A stretch of DNA of 59,077 nt from Granulosicoccus sp. (GTDB lineage: Bacteria > Pseudomonadota > Gammaproteobacteria > Granulosicoccales > Granulosicoccaceae), in contig JALZWO010000142.1 of NCBI GenBank assembly GCA_023300375.1, forward strand, positions 1 through 59,077. The letters are read 5' to 3'. Positions within the stretch are counted from its first letter, which is position 1. Every line of letters starts with the position of its first letter. Of the stretch, positions 19,041-26,398 are shown piece after piece. Under the pieces are notes generated by a model. The model searched no databases, was not told where the DNA came from, and saw nothing but the letters and a program-made list of their open reading frames with translations. A program made the translations under genes and the position numbers.

Positions 19041-20164
19041 TGTTTGGAATACTCGATAGATACATTGGACGATCAATACTCTTAACTAGTCTTTTGGTTC
19101 TGCTCACACTGGTTGCTCTTGCCAGTATCTTCGCTTTTATCGGCGAACTGGATGAGGTGGGTCAGGGCAGCTATACAGTGAGTGTGGCTTTGCAATATGT
19201 CTTGCTCACGATACCCGGTCAGGCTTATTTTCTATTTGCACCAGCGGTCTTGCTCGGGAGTTTACTTGGCCTGGGCGCACTGGCATCTAACAGTGAACTA
19301 ACAGTCATGAAGGCCGCTGGGATCTCGGGTGCAAAGATAATTCGGGCTGTTTTGTTAACAGGCATCATCCTGATGTTGCTTGTTACATTGATTGGTGAGA
19401 CCGTCATGCCTAAGTCTGAGCAAATTGCGGAAGCGTTGCGTCTAACGGCCCTTGAAGAGAGATCATCGGTAAAGGGCAGCGGTGGTTTGTGGCTAAAATC
19501 TGCCAATCGTTTTGTAAACATTGGCACTGTGATGCCTGATTTTTCGCTCCTCGATGTTAGTGTTCACGAATTTTCCAATCAACGAATAACCATGGCGTTA
19601 AGAGCTGCCAGAGTGGTACCTGTTGGGAAAGATTGGGAGCTTCAAGACGTTTTGATCACTAGGTTCGATAATCCTAGGTCGTTTGATGGACAAATTGATC
19701 GGATATTTTGGTCAGAATTCTTGCAACTCAATGCGAGATCGAATGATCGAGCTGCTCAGGTAGGTCGTGTTGAGAGTTTGGTGAGTTCTGATGTATTGAA
19801 AAGTATCACCGTATCTCCAGAGAGCTTGTCGGCTTCCGATTTGTATGAGCAGATTAACTACTTAAATGACAATCAGCTTGATAGCCGTCGAATTGAACTG
19901 GCATTTTGGGTGAAGATAGCCAGTCCATTGTCAACACTTGTCATGTTGATGTTGTCACTTCCATTTGTATTTGCATCACAACGCTCGGGTGGGGCTGGAC
20001 AGAAGATTTTCATTGGCATAGTGCTTGGAATTCTCTACACGTTGGTGAATCGGCTTCTCACTCAATTGGCTCTTGCTAACGGTTTTTCTCCTGCGTTGAG
20101 CGCGTTGATTCCTCTTGTTTGTTTTTTGATCATTGCTATCGTTGGTATCAAGCGAACTACGTGA
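19040..20164 (+). CDS. lptG: LPS export ABC permease LptG
   Basis: A 374-residue partner of LptF. The start is the ATG overlapping the lptF stop (TGATG), giving MFGILDRYIGRSILLTSLLV; the longer open frame upstream lies inside lptF and is not real. It has six membrane helices with the central periplasmic jellyroll. The coupling-loop stretch SELTVMKAAGISGAKIIRAV and the C-terminal VKIASPLSTLVMLMLSLPFVF and QRSGGAGQKIFIGIVLG segments are family-typical. LptF-LptG pairs are nearly always adjacent in Gram-negative bacteria. Confidence 0.95.
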   Translation: MFGILDRYIGRSILLTSLLVLLTLVALASIFAFIGELDEVGQGSYTVSVALQYVLLTIPGQAYFLFAPAVLLGSLLGLGALASNSELTVMKAAGISGAKIIRAVLLTGIILMLLVTLIGETVMPKSEQIAEALRLTALEERSSVKGSGGLWLKSANRFVNIGTVMPDFSLLDVSVHEFSNQRITMALRAARVVPVGKDWELQDVLITRFDNPRSFDGQIDRIFWSEFLQLNARSNDRAAQVGRVESLVSSDVLKSITVSPESLSASDLYEQINYLNDNQLDSRRIELAFWVKIASPLSTLVMLMLSLPFVFASQRSGGAGQKIFIGIVLGILYTLVNRLLTQLALANGFSPALSALIPLVCFLIIAIVGIKRTT

Positions 20165-20234
20165 TGATTCAACGCAAAGTTCTGGTGTTTTCAGAATTTT
20201 CAAGCAATTATTTCCACCAGAAAATACCAGTTAA

Positions 20235-20645
20235 CTATTTGTTATTTATGGTAATTTTTGTTTTGCTGAGCTTGTCATGCAGTGCTTGATTTTTCGTGGT
20301 GCCAAACATGAAAAACAAGGTTATTCCAAACGCAGCCAAGCCGCAAATAAACCTGTGAAGCGCTTGTTTGAAAGTAATACTAGAGCCATCTTCACTCGTT
20401 ACCTTCAGTCGCCATGCATGCATTCCAAGGGTCTGTCCACCATGGCGCCAGAACCAGTCAAAGAAGAGAAACGAAACAACGACCAAGAACAGATAGTAAC
20501 TCCAATGTTGAATACTCTCGCCGTCATTTAGTGGGACAAGTGCACCTGTAACGACAAAGAACAACGCGATGAGCAGTAAACAATCGTAGATAAATGCGGC
20601 GATGCGTCGAAAGAATAAATTCAGAGTAGATGGTTCTTTATGCAT
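20235..20645 (-). CDS. RDD family membrane protein
   Basis: A 136-residue inner-membrane protein with three membrane segments. The RDD signature is visible: an Arg and an Asp in the first helix (RIAAFIYDCLLL) and a second charged stretch GQTLGMHAWRLKV before the last helix. The last part, QALHDKLSKTKI, matches the usual DxxSxT end. The family is poorly understood; some members affect ion tolerance. An RDD gene next to lptFG and pepA is a recurrent arrangement in pseudomonads and relatives. It is convergent with lptG. Confidence 0.88.
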   Translation of the reverse strand: MHKEPSTLNLFFRRIAAFIYDCLLLIALFFVVTGALVPLNDGESIQHWSYYLFLVVVSFLFFDWFWRHGGQTLGMHAWRLKVTSEDGSSITFKQALHRFICGLAAFGITLFFMFGTTKNQALHDKLSKTKITINNK

Positions 20646-21227
20646 GATGTGTAAGGTGAGTTTATTCCTATATACGTGGTAAGACCTCGTACAGACATAT
20701 GATCTTTTAAGTGCACTGATTGTGTTAAAAGAATAAAATTTTATAAATTGTCTATAGTTGGATGATAAGTTTTTTATCTTATTTGCAACTTGCAGTTGAT
20801 ATTTTTTGTACTATATGCAAAATGCAAGGGCGCAAAGACAGTAAGTGTGCATTGTTATTGCATAGTAGGGGGTGTTGTTTAGCTAGATGTTGTCGAACTC
20901 TAAAGCTCGTTGAGTAATTTATGAGTTGTTTCATTTAGGTCAAGTACAGATAGCTGCCTTAGTGAGTTTTAGCATTGAGGTCGCGGTGGTTTGTTAATTC
21001 AGTTCGGTCTAAATAGTCCGCTAACTGATGTACTCATCATTTGAAGACCGAACTAATGCCGTCTGGCTTACGTTTGGAGTGATTAAAGATGTATAAGGAA
21101 GTTTTTGTTGAAGTAACAGGATTTTCTGGCCATCTTTATTAATTACTGGCCAGTGTGTATTGTCAGGGGGGTCTGGTGTGTTGGCTCCTGTTCTTTTGTG
21201 TATTAGATAAAGTTTGGAGTTACACGC
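20646..21227. other. Gene-free region upstream of the histone H1-like gene
   Basis: About 580 bp without a supportable gene. The first half is AT-rich with repeated TGCAA motifs (20784-20828). From 21001 it is structured: AGTTCGGTCT (21001-21010) and AGACCGAACT (21045-21054) are perfect 10-base inverted arms enclosing a TGATG-TACT-CATCA hairpin. CTGGCCA (21126-21132) and TGGCCAG (21147-21153) form another pair, the latter inside a 10-bp palindrome ACTGGCCAGT. Two tiny frames (22 codons from 21028; 17 codons from 21089, with GGAG 9 bases upstream) are possible but unproven. It could be a long regulatory leader or encode a small RNA. Confidence 0.5.
21001..21054. promoter_or_regulatory. Nested inverted repeat, candidate RNA structure
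   Basis: Perfect 10-base arms AGTTCGGTCT and AGACCGAACT are 34 bases apart. Between them TGATG and CATCA form a second 5-bp stem around TACT, so a transcript would fold into a long hairpin with internal bulge. It ends 173 bp before the H1-like gene. Confidence 0.45.
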
Positions 21228-21767
21228 ATGGCTCGAATTACCAAGCCAGTGGCAGCGAAACCTGCCAAAGCTGGAAAAAAGAAGGCTAGCGCCAAAAAAC
21301 GCGCTACAAAAAAGAAAACTGCTGGAAAGAAAAAGGCCGCTTCTAAGAAAAAAGCAGCTTCCAAGAAGAAAGTAAAAAAAGTAGCTTCCAAGAAGAAAGC
21401 ATCCGGTAAGAAAAAAGCGGCTTCCAAGAAGAAAGCAAGCGGCAAAAAGAAGGCTCGCGGTAAGAAGAAAGCTGCTGGCAAAAAGAAGTCAGCTGGCAAG
21501 AAAAAAGCCGCTGGTAAGAAGAAGGCTAGAGGCAAAAAGAAAGCCGCTGGTAAGAAGAAGGCTAGAGGCAAAAAGAAAGCCGCTGGCAAGAAGAAGGCTA
21601 GAGGCAAAAAGAAAGCAGCTGGTAAGAAGAAAGCGGCTGGCAAAAAGAAGTCAGCTGGCAAGAAGAAAGCTGCTGGTAAGAAGAAAGCCGCTGGCAAGAA
21701 GAAAGCTGCTGGTAAGAAAAAAGCCACTGGCAAAAAGAAGGCTAAAGGTAAGAAGAAAGCCTCTTGA
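21228..21767 (+). CDS. Histone H1-like lysine/alanine-rich DNA-binding protein
   Basis: A 179-residue, extremely basic low-complexity protein. After a short lead (MARITKPVAAKPAKAG) it consists of 26 Lys-Lys-Lys blocks; from about residue 53 onward they form an almost perfect hexapeptide array KKKAAG, with the fourth to sixth residues varying (AAG, ARG, SAG, ASG, ATG). This resembles the C-terminal tails of eukaryotic H1 and bacterial H1-like proteins such as AlgP/HC2, which bind DNA without sequence specificity. A GGAG Shine-Dalgarno sequence precedes the ATG. The 18-bp DNA repeat makes copy number likely to vary. It is expected in the nucleoid. Confidence 0.85.
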   Translation: MARITKPVAAKPAKAGKKKASAKKRATKKKTAGKKKAASKKKAASKKKVKKVASKKKASGKKKAASKKKASGKKKARGKKKAAGKKKSAGKKKAAGKKKARGKKKAAGKKKARGKKKAAGKKKARGKKKAAGKKKAAGKKKSAGKKKAAGKKKAAGKKKAAGKKKATGKKKAKGKKKAS

Positions 21768-21807
21768 AAGCCATTTAATCCATGGAACATATCATGGTTT
21801 AGTAGCT

Positions 21808-21837
21808 GAAACAGGGTGGCAATTGCCACCCTGTTTC
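21808..21837. terminator. Bidirectional terminator between H1-like gene and moeA
   Basis: A perfect 13-bp stem (GAAACAGGGTGGC/GCCACCCTGTTTC) around an AATT loop, located 40 bp after the H1-like stop and 22 bp from the moeA stop. Its ends carry AAA on one side and TTT on the other, so it can terminate in both directions. Confidence 0.85.
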
Positions 21838-21859
21838 GTATTGGGCGCAGTTGAACATG

Positions 21860-23113
21860 CTATAACGGACCTCGCCCATAATGCTCGAAAGGTATCACTG
21901 TAACGAGCTCACCATCTTCGGCCCCCGTACTGGTGGTTGACAGTTCGATCAGGCAATTGGCTTGTTGTAACGACATTAGTACATGCGAATCTTGTAATCC
22001 TGTTGTTGTCACTACCCAGTGATCATTCGCATCTTTCTCGATCACGGCACGCTGGTACTCGACACGTCCAGGGTTTTTGCTGAGTCTGCCGCTTAGTGGC
22101 AATGTCAGTGAAGGTATGTTTTGACGCGCAGCGCCACACATGAATTCGATAGCAGGCTTGACGAATAGTAGACATGTTATCGCCGCTGAAACCGGATTGC
22201 CGGGTAGTCCGAAGAATGATCTATTGCCATCAAGTTCTCCAAAGGTGAGTGGACGACCTGGCTTCATGGCTACTTTCCACAAATTAACTTTGCCCATGCT
22301 GGATACCACCTGTTTGACATAGTCAGCTTCACCAACCGAAACACCACCGCTGGATATGACAAGCTCAGCACCGTTGGCAGCTGCAAATGCTTCGCGGACA
22401 CCTTGCTCCGTATCCGACACAATACCAAGGTCGATGAGTTCAACGGCCTGGTCTTCTAGCATTGACAGTAACAATGCGCGGTTGGAGTCGTAAATCTGAC
22501 CTTCGGCTAATGGACTGCCCGGATTAACAAGTTCATCACCGGTTGAAAAAATAGCTATTTTCAAGCGAGCTTGTACGCTGATTCGCGCGACACCATTGGC
22601 TGAAAGCAATGCAATTGCAGCTGGGCCTATTCGGTCTCCAGCATGAATTAAAATTGAGCCTGTTTTTATGCCACTGCCAGGTAATCTTATATGTTGTCCA
22701 TTGCGTGGCATCTCATTAACGATGAGTTTGCTTTCAATAACGGTGGCGTTCTCTTGCTGCACAACGGCATCTGCATCGTCAGGCACCTTTGCTCCTGTCA
22801 TGACACGTTGAGCTGTGTAAGCGGCAAGTGTATTTTCGCCAGGATGTCCAGCAAGTGATTTGCCTGAGATCGTTAATTCTTCAGAGCATTCGCTGAGTCT
22901 TAGTGCATACCCATCCATCGCAGAGGCTCTGAATGGTGGAACCTCCACAGTGGCCGTTACGTGTTGCGCAGAATACCGGCCTAGAGAGTCGATAACGGAT
23001 AGAGATTCACACGATGATATTGGTCGCAAGACGCTCAGAATTTGCGCGGTAGCTTGTTCAATCGTCATTGCGTTTGGATCAGCATCATTTATGACGCCCA
23101 CTGGAGGATTCAT
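21860..23113 (-). CDS. moeA: Molybdopterin molybdenumtransferase MoeA (copy 1)
   Basis: A 417-residue enzyme inserting molybdate into adenylylated molybdopterin. Marks are PPFRASAMDGYALR (active-site region), GDRIGPAAIALLSANG, IAIFSTGDELV, the MoCF-fold signature SSGGVSVGEADYVKQV, MKPGRPLTFG and FFGLPGNPVSA. A second MoeA lies in this window at 40050-41336; the two are clearly diverged. This copy is not next to other Mo-cofactor genes and stands alone, convergent with the H1-like gene. Its start at 23113 (MNPPVGVINDADPN) has a poor Shine-Dalgarno sequence. Confidence 0.93.
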   Translation of the reverse strand: MNPPVGVINDADPNAMTIEQATAQILSVLRPISSCESLSVIDSLGRYSAQHVTATVEVPPFRASAMDGYALRLSECSEELTISGKSLAGHPGENTLAAYTAQRVMTGAKVPDDADAVVQQENATVIESKLIVNEMPRNGQHIRLPGSGIKTGSILIHAGDRIGPAAIALLSANGVARISVQARLKIAIFSTGDELVNPGSPLAEGQIYDSNRALLLSMLEDQAVELIDLGIVSDTEQGVREAFAAANGAELVISSGGVSVGEADYVKQVVSSMGKVNLWKVAMKPGRPLTFGELDGNRSFFGLPGNPVSAAITCLLFVKPAIEFMCGAARQNIPSLTLPLSGRLSKNPGRVEYQRAVIEKDANDHWVVTTTGLQDSHVLMSLQQANCLIELSTTSTGAEDGELVTVIPFEHYGRGPL

Positions 23114-23346
23114 ATCAGTATTTGTGTTGAAGGGCGTCTGGAACCGATGCCGAGTGTAGCCATGTATTTGCTATTCAATGAGTTAAGCACTCAGGAGAAT
23201 TGAGCGTGCTGTCCATGCTTTTGGGTCGAGGAAGCCTATTTACTAATACAAAGATGAACTAATTTACAAGATTCAATGGTTAAAATCATTAATTTAAGTA
23301 CTTCATTTTTGTGAATGAGAACGATCTGACCATTCTCGCATTTGCC

Positions 23347-23472
23347 AAAACAAGCAAAACAAGCAAAACAAGCAAAACAAGCAAAACAAGCAAAACGAGC
23401 AAAACGAGCAAAACGAGCAAAACGAGCAAAACGAGCAAAACGAGCAAAACGAGCAAAACGAGCAAAACGAGC
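23347..23472. repeat. 9-bp minisatellite, 14 exact units
   Basis: Fourteen tandem 9-base units: five AAAACAAGC copies followed by nine AAAACGAGC copies, with no other variation. The single A-to-G difference changes between blocks, not at random, showing unit-by-unit expansion. In the plus frame shared with dsbC it reads as Lys-Thr-Ser repeats; all frames are open because 9 is a multiple of 3. I treat it as non-coding DNA upstream of the DsbC-like gene, but an in-frame GTG at 23311 would allow translation through it. Confidence 0.95.
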
Positions 23473-23625
23473 AAATATAGCGTGAGTGATGTCGGCATAT
23501 ACCTTGCTGCAGAGCAGGGTTCTACAAAAATTGCTGCTCAAGTACATAAATTGTTGGCACAGACAGACGCAAAACATCATTTTGAACTTTATAATGAACC
23601 CTCAGACTATATTGGATGTCACCGT

Positions 23626-24612
23626 ATGAACGACCGGTCAATGAGCACAAAAAAAGTAATACCGATATTTACATTAGTTATCGCCTCCGTTGTAACGCTT
23701 ACGATTGCCGGCTACATCAAGCACAACCAGGCTGATGATGCCGTTGCCGAATCACCCAACGATCAAACACCTGTGGTGATTCAGTCAGAGCCACCGGTAG
23801 TTAACGCAGAACTCGATTCAGCAAGCAAGCCTGCAGTAGCTGAGACCGAAGTACCTGCCTCGGGGCCGGAGGCTAATGGAGCTGATGCTGCCGTTGTACA
23901 GGAAGTGGCGCAAGCAGCCAATTCACCGCAAGACTCTGAAGCTCTTGGTGAAGAAATCATTGAAAAACTCCGTGCTCGATTACCGCAATTTAATTTTGGT
24001 TCTGTCGTTGAAACAAGCGTCGCGGGCTTGTATCAGATTGAGAATGGGGGTCGAATCTTGTACGTGAATGAGACCGCTGACTACATTATCGATGGCTCAT
24101 TAATTAGAGTCGAAGACAGAGCCAATCTGACTGACTCAGCTCTTGGTCTTCTTCATGTGGGGCTAATTGCTGGTGTTGATGAAAAAGATATGCTGATCTA
24201 TGAGCCCGACGAGCCCTCTGATCGATCTATTACGGTATTCACAGATATTAGCTGTGGATACTGTCGTCTTTTACACGAGCAAATTGACGAACTACTCGAA
24301 TCAGGCCTGAGAGTTCGCTATCTACTATACCCACGAGCTGGGCTAGGTACACAAGCGCACAAGGATTTGGAGAGCGTATGGTGCGCAGACGACCCACAAG
24401 AGGCCATGACCAATGCCAAATCAGGCGGGGTTATTGAGCAGCTATCATGCGACAATCCGATAGAGCAACATGTAGCGCTTGCCAGTCAGGTTGGCTTACG
24501 TGGGACTCCGCTTATTTATACAGACAGTGGCGAGCAAATTCCGGGTTACAGGGAAGCAAAAGCGTTAGCAGAACTTGTTCTTAGCAATGAACCCCTAAGC
24601 GCATCTAATTGA
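23626..24612 (+). CDS. Membrane-anchored DsbC-like disulfide isomerase
   Basis: A 328-residue protein. An N-terminal membrane helix (about residues 11-28) is followed by a Pro/Ala/Glu-rich linker to about 105. A DsbC-type dimerisation domain (LPQFNFGSVVETSVAGLYQI, with ILYVNETADYIIDG) precedes a thioredoxin-fold domain with catalytic CGYC at 210-213. A second Cys pair (WCADDP and LSCDNP) and the cis-proline loop RGTPLIY match DsbC. It should act in the periplasm, kept reduced by DsbD. The start may be ATG 23626 or ATG 23641. The same frame is open to GTG 23311 through the minisatellite, which would add a 105-residue cytoplasmic tail. Confidence 0.88.
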   Translation: MNDRSMSTKKVIPIFTLVIASVVTLTIAGYIKHNQADDAVAESPNDQTPVVIQSEPPVVNAELDSASKPAVAETEVPASGPEANGADAAVVQEVAQAANSPQDSEALGEEIIEKLRARLPQFNFGSVVETSVAGLYQIENGGRILYVNETADYIIDGSLIRVEDRANLTDSALGLLHVGLIAGVDEKDMLIYEPDEPSDRSITVFTDISCGYCRLLHEQIDELLESGLRVRYLLYPRAGLGTQAHKDLESVWCADDPQEAMTNAKSGGVIEQLSCDNPIEQHVALASQVGLRGTPLIYTDSGEQIPGYREAKALAELVLSNEPLSASN

Positions 24613-24753
24613 CAATTGCGATTGAATGCTCCGCTAGATGATTCCTTCGTGGTTACGACGCATCACTGAGATCCGAACTGTTATTGACTGATACACGTAA
24701 ATTAAGAAGCGTTTCGGCATCTGAGCATTTTGTCGATCATCGCAAGATTACTG

Positions 24754-24823
24754 TCTCTAGATAACTATCTCTAGACAACTATCTCTAAATAACTATCTCT
24801 AAATAACTATGTCTAGATAACTA
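24754..24823. repeat. 14-bp tandem repeat, five units, upstream of the TPR gene
   Basis: Five contiguous 14-base units based on TCTCTAGATAACTA, each differing by zero to two bases. The last unit ends on the A of an ATG at 24823; the more likely gene start is the ATG at 24838. The repeat occupies the place of the promoter/leader of the TPR gene. The preceding 24613-24753 shows nothing recognisable. Confidence 0.9.
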
Positions 24824-24837
24824 TGGGTCCCAGTGTT

Positions 24838-25392
24838 ATGCCAAAACTATCGATTCTAGTTGTTATGTCGATCCTTTTTGGAGCTTGTAGCGCGCTTGCA
24901 AGCGCGGATCAAACTTCTGAACAACTGCCTGGTCTATTTGATCAACTTCAGGCTAGTTCCGATCCAATAGAAGCGGGGCGTTTGGAAAGTCAGATTTGGC
25001 AGTACTGGTTGGAGGCCCCCGATGCGGCGTCTAACTCGCAGATGGTACGGATTGGCCGAGCGATGGCTGGAGCAGAGCTTGCTGTTGCATTGAACTTGGC
25101 TGATCAGTTAGTAGATAGCTACCCCAACTATGCTGAAGCGTGGAATAAAAGAGCCACGATTCATTATTTGATGGGTGACAACACAGCTTCGGTGGCGGAT
25201 ATCCGCGAAACAGTGGCTTTAGAACCTAGGCACTTTGGCGCAATCTCTGGTCTTGGCTTGATTTTTATGCGTGAAAAAAACTTGGATGCAGCGCTTGATG
25301 CTTTCGAAAAGGTACTTGATATCAACCCAGCGTCGGTCAGCGCACAACGTAGCGTCGCTCGATTGCGCGCGGAGATGGGGCGCGAAATCTAA
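24838..25392 (+). CDS. Exported TPR-repeat protein
   Basis: A 184-residue protein from ATG 24838. The N-terminus MPKLSILVVMSILFGAC is a signal peptide with a lipobox-like FGAC, or cleavage after ALASA; it is therefore periplasmic or lipid-anchored. Residues about 75-180 hold three tetratricopeptide-like helix pairs: a first with SYPNYAEAWNKRATIHYLMGD, a second with EPRHFGAISGLGLIFMREKN, and a third with DINPASVSAQRSVARLRAE. An alternative start at 24823 adds MGPSV. The next gene overlaps its 3' end in another frame. Partner and role are unknown; TPR domains bind proteins. Confidence 0.8.
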   Translation: MPKLSILVVMSILFGACSALASADQTSEQLPGLFDQLQASSDPIEAGRLESQIWQYWLEAPDAASNSQMVRIGRAMAGAELAVALNLADQLVDSYPNYAEAWNKRATIHYLMGDNTASVADIRETVALEPRHFGAISGLGLIFMREKNLDAALDAFEKVLDINPASVSAQRSVARLRAEMGREI

Positions 25393-26392
25393 GCTTCAGG
25401 CTGGGATCTTTTTGCTCTGTTGCTGTGGGGCAGCTCTTGCGGAACAAACAGACGACGCCGTATTTTTTCAGCAGAATCCCCAACACGTGTTTAACTCTGT
25501 ATTTGGAGTGCCTGCACCTGCATCCCGAATTGTGCAAGGCATAGAATGGCAGTTTAGTCTGGAACATTCGAATCAATTCGCTGGAGGTCGCACAGCCGAT
25601 GAGGTGCTTGTGATTGATGGTGAAAGCTCAGTGTTTAGAATCAGTCACAAGCAACGGTTATCTGCTTGTTGGCAAGCTGAAGCCGTGGTGCCGCTCATTG
25701 CCTACGATGGCGGTGTTTTTGATCAGGCCATAGATGACTTTCATCAGTTTTTCGGCACACCCGATGGCAATCGTGACGCATCACCTTTTGATGCACTCAC
25801 GTTTCAATACACGAATGCTCGTGGGGAGACTCAAAATATTGAAACACCTCAAAGTGGTATTGGTGATGTTCAGCTGACTCTTCAGCGTGCTCTAGGCTGT
25901 TTTGCTACCGCCGATTCAACCAAAGCTGAGTCTATTGTCAGATTGGGTATCAAGCTGCCTACGGGTGATGCGGATGAATTGCGAGGTAGTGGGGAAGTAG
26001 ATGTGTTTGCAGATTGGCAATCAGGCATCAAGACACTGCGTAAGCGCTGGTATGGAGCCGCCTCATTGGGTGCGGCCTACCTTGGCGATACTGAGATTTT
26101 TTCTAATCAGAGACGATCAGCACTCTATGGTTCTGTTGGCACACAGTTCGCAATAAATCATAAGTGGCGTTTTATCACTCAGCTCGATGCACATACCGCT
26201 CTCTATGATAGCGCCCTGCGTGAACTGGGCGATCCAGCAATCAACTTGGGGGTTGGATTTCGATACTTGGCAGGTCAATCTTATTCGCTTGAGTTCTCGA
26301 TCAGCGAAGATATTGCTATCGATACCACGCCCGATATCGTTGCTCGATTAGCGCTGTCCTACCGACCATCCTTGGTCAGTCGACGGCGTTAG
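25316..26392 (+). CDS. DUF3187-like outer-membrane barrel protein, start unclear
   Basis: The mature protein begins after a signal-like segment (LQAGIFLLCCCGAALA, cleaved before EQTDD) and continues as about 330 residues rich in alternating strands, such as RLGIKLPTGDADELRGSGEVDVFADWQSG, RKRWYGAASLGAAYLGD, and a terminal LALSYRPS. This fits the DUF3187 family of predicted outer-membrane barrels. No ATG or GTG lies in frame between 25299 and the signal sequence; a TTG at 25316 with AAGG upstream is used here, and GTG 25271, ATG 25286 or ATG 25298 are alternatives, all inside the TPR gene. Removing one G from the GGGG at 25377-25380 would place ATG 25375 in frame as MGAKSKLQAG. Confidence 0.65.
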   Translation: MISTQRRSAHNVASLDCARRWGAKSKLQAGIFLLCCCGAALAEQTDDAVFFQQNPQHVFNSVFGVPAPASRIVQGIEWQFSLEHSNQFAGGRTADEVLVIDGESSVFRISHKQRLSACWQAEAVVPLIAYDGGVFDQAIDDFHQFFGTPDGNRDASPFDALTFQYTNARGETQNIETPQSGIGDVQLTLQRALGCFATADSTKAESIVRLGIKLPTGDADELRGSGEVDVFADWQSGIKTLRKRWYGAASLGAAYLGDTEIFSNQRRSALYGSVGTQFAINHKWRFITQLDAHTALYDSALRELGDPAINLGVGFRYLAGQSYSLEFSISEDIAIDTTPDIVARLALSYRPSLVSRRR

Positions 26393-26398
26393 TGGAGC

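Noticed and set aside
20180-20222. TTCTGGTG/CACCAGAA inverted repeat between lptG and the RDD gene
   Set aside because: The loop is 27 bases long and AT-rich. Possible two-way terminator, not supported enough.
21203-21829. A 208-residue minus-strand frame of Phe/Leu/Pro/Ala repeats
   Set aside because: It is the antisense of the KKKAAG array. Lysine AAG/AAA codons read as CTT/TTT, which keeps the frame open. It has no Shine-Dalgarno sequence and no family match.
23236-23580. Minus-strand frames with FAR/FAC or LVL repeats
   Set aside because: They are generated by the 9-bp minisatellite, whose length leaves all frames open.
23311-23625. N-terminal extension of the DsbC-like protein through the Lys-Thr-Ser array
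   Set aside because: It would put 105 residues before a clear membrane anchor. The open frame is partly forced by the repeat. Kept only as an alternative.
23347-24823. Possible CRISPR array
   Set aside because: The units are 9 and 14 bp and directly contiguous, with no spacers and no cas genes.
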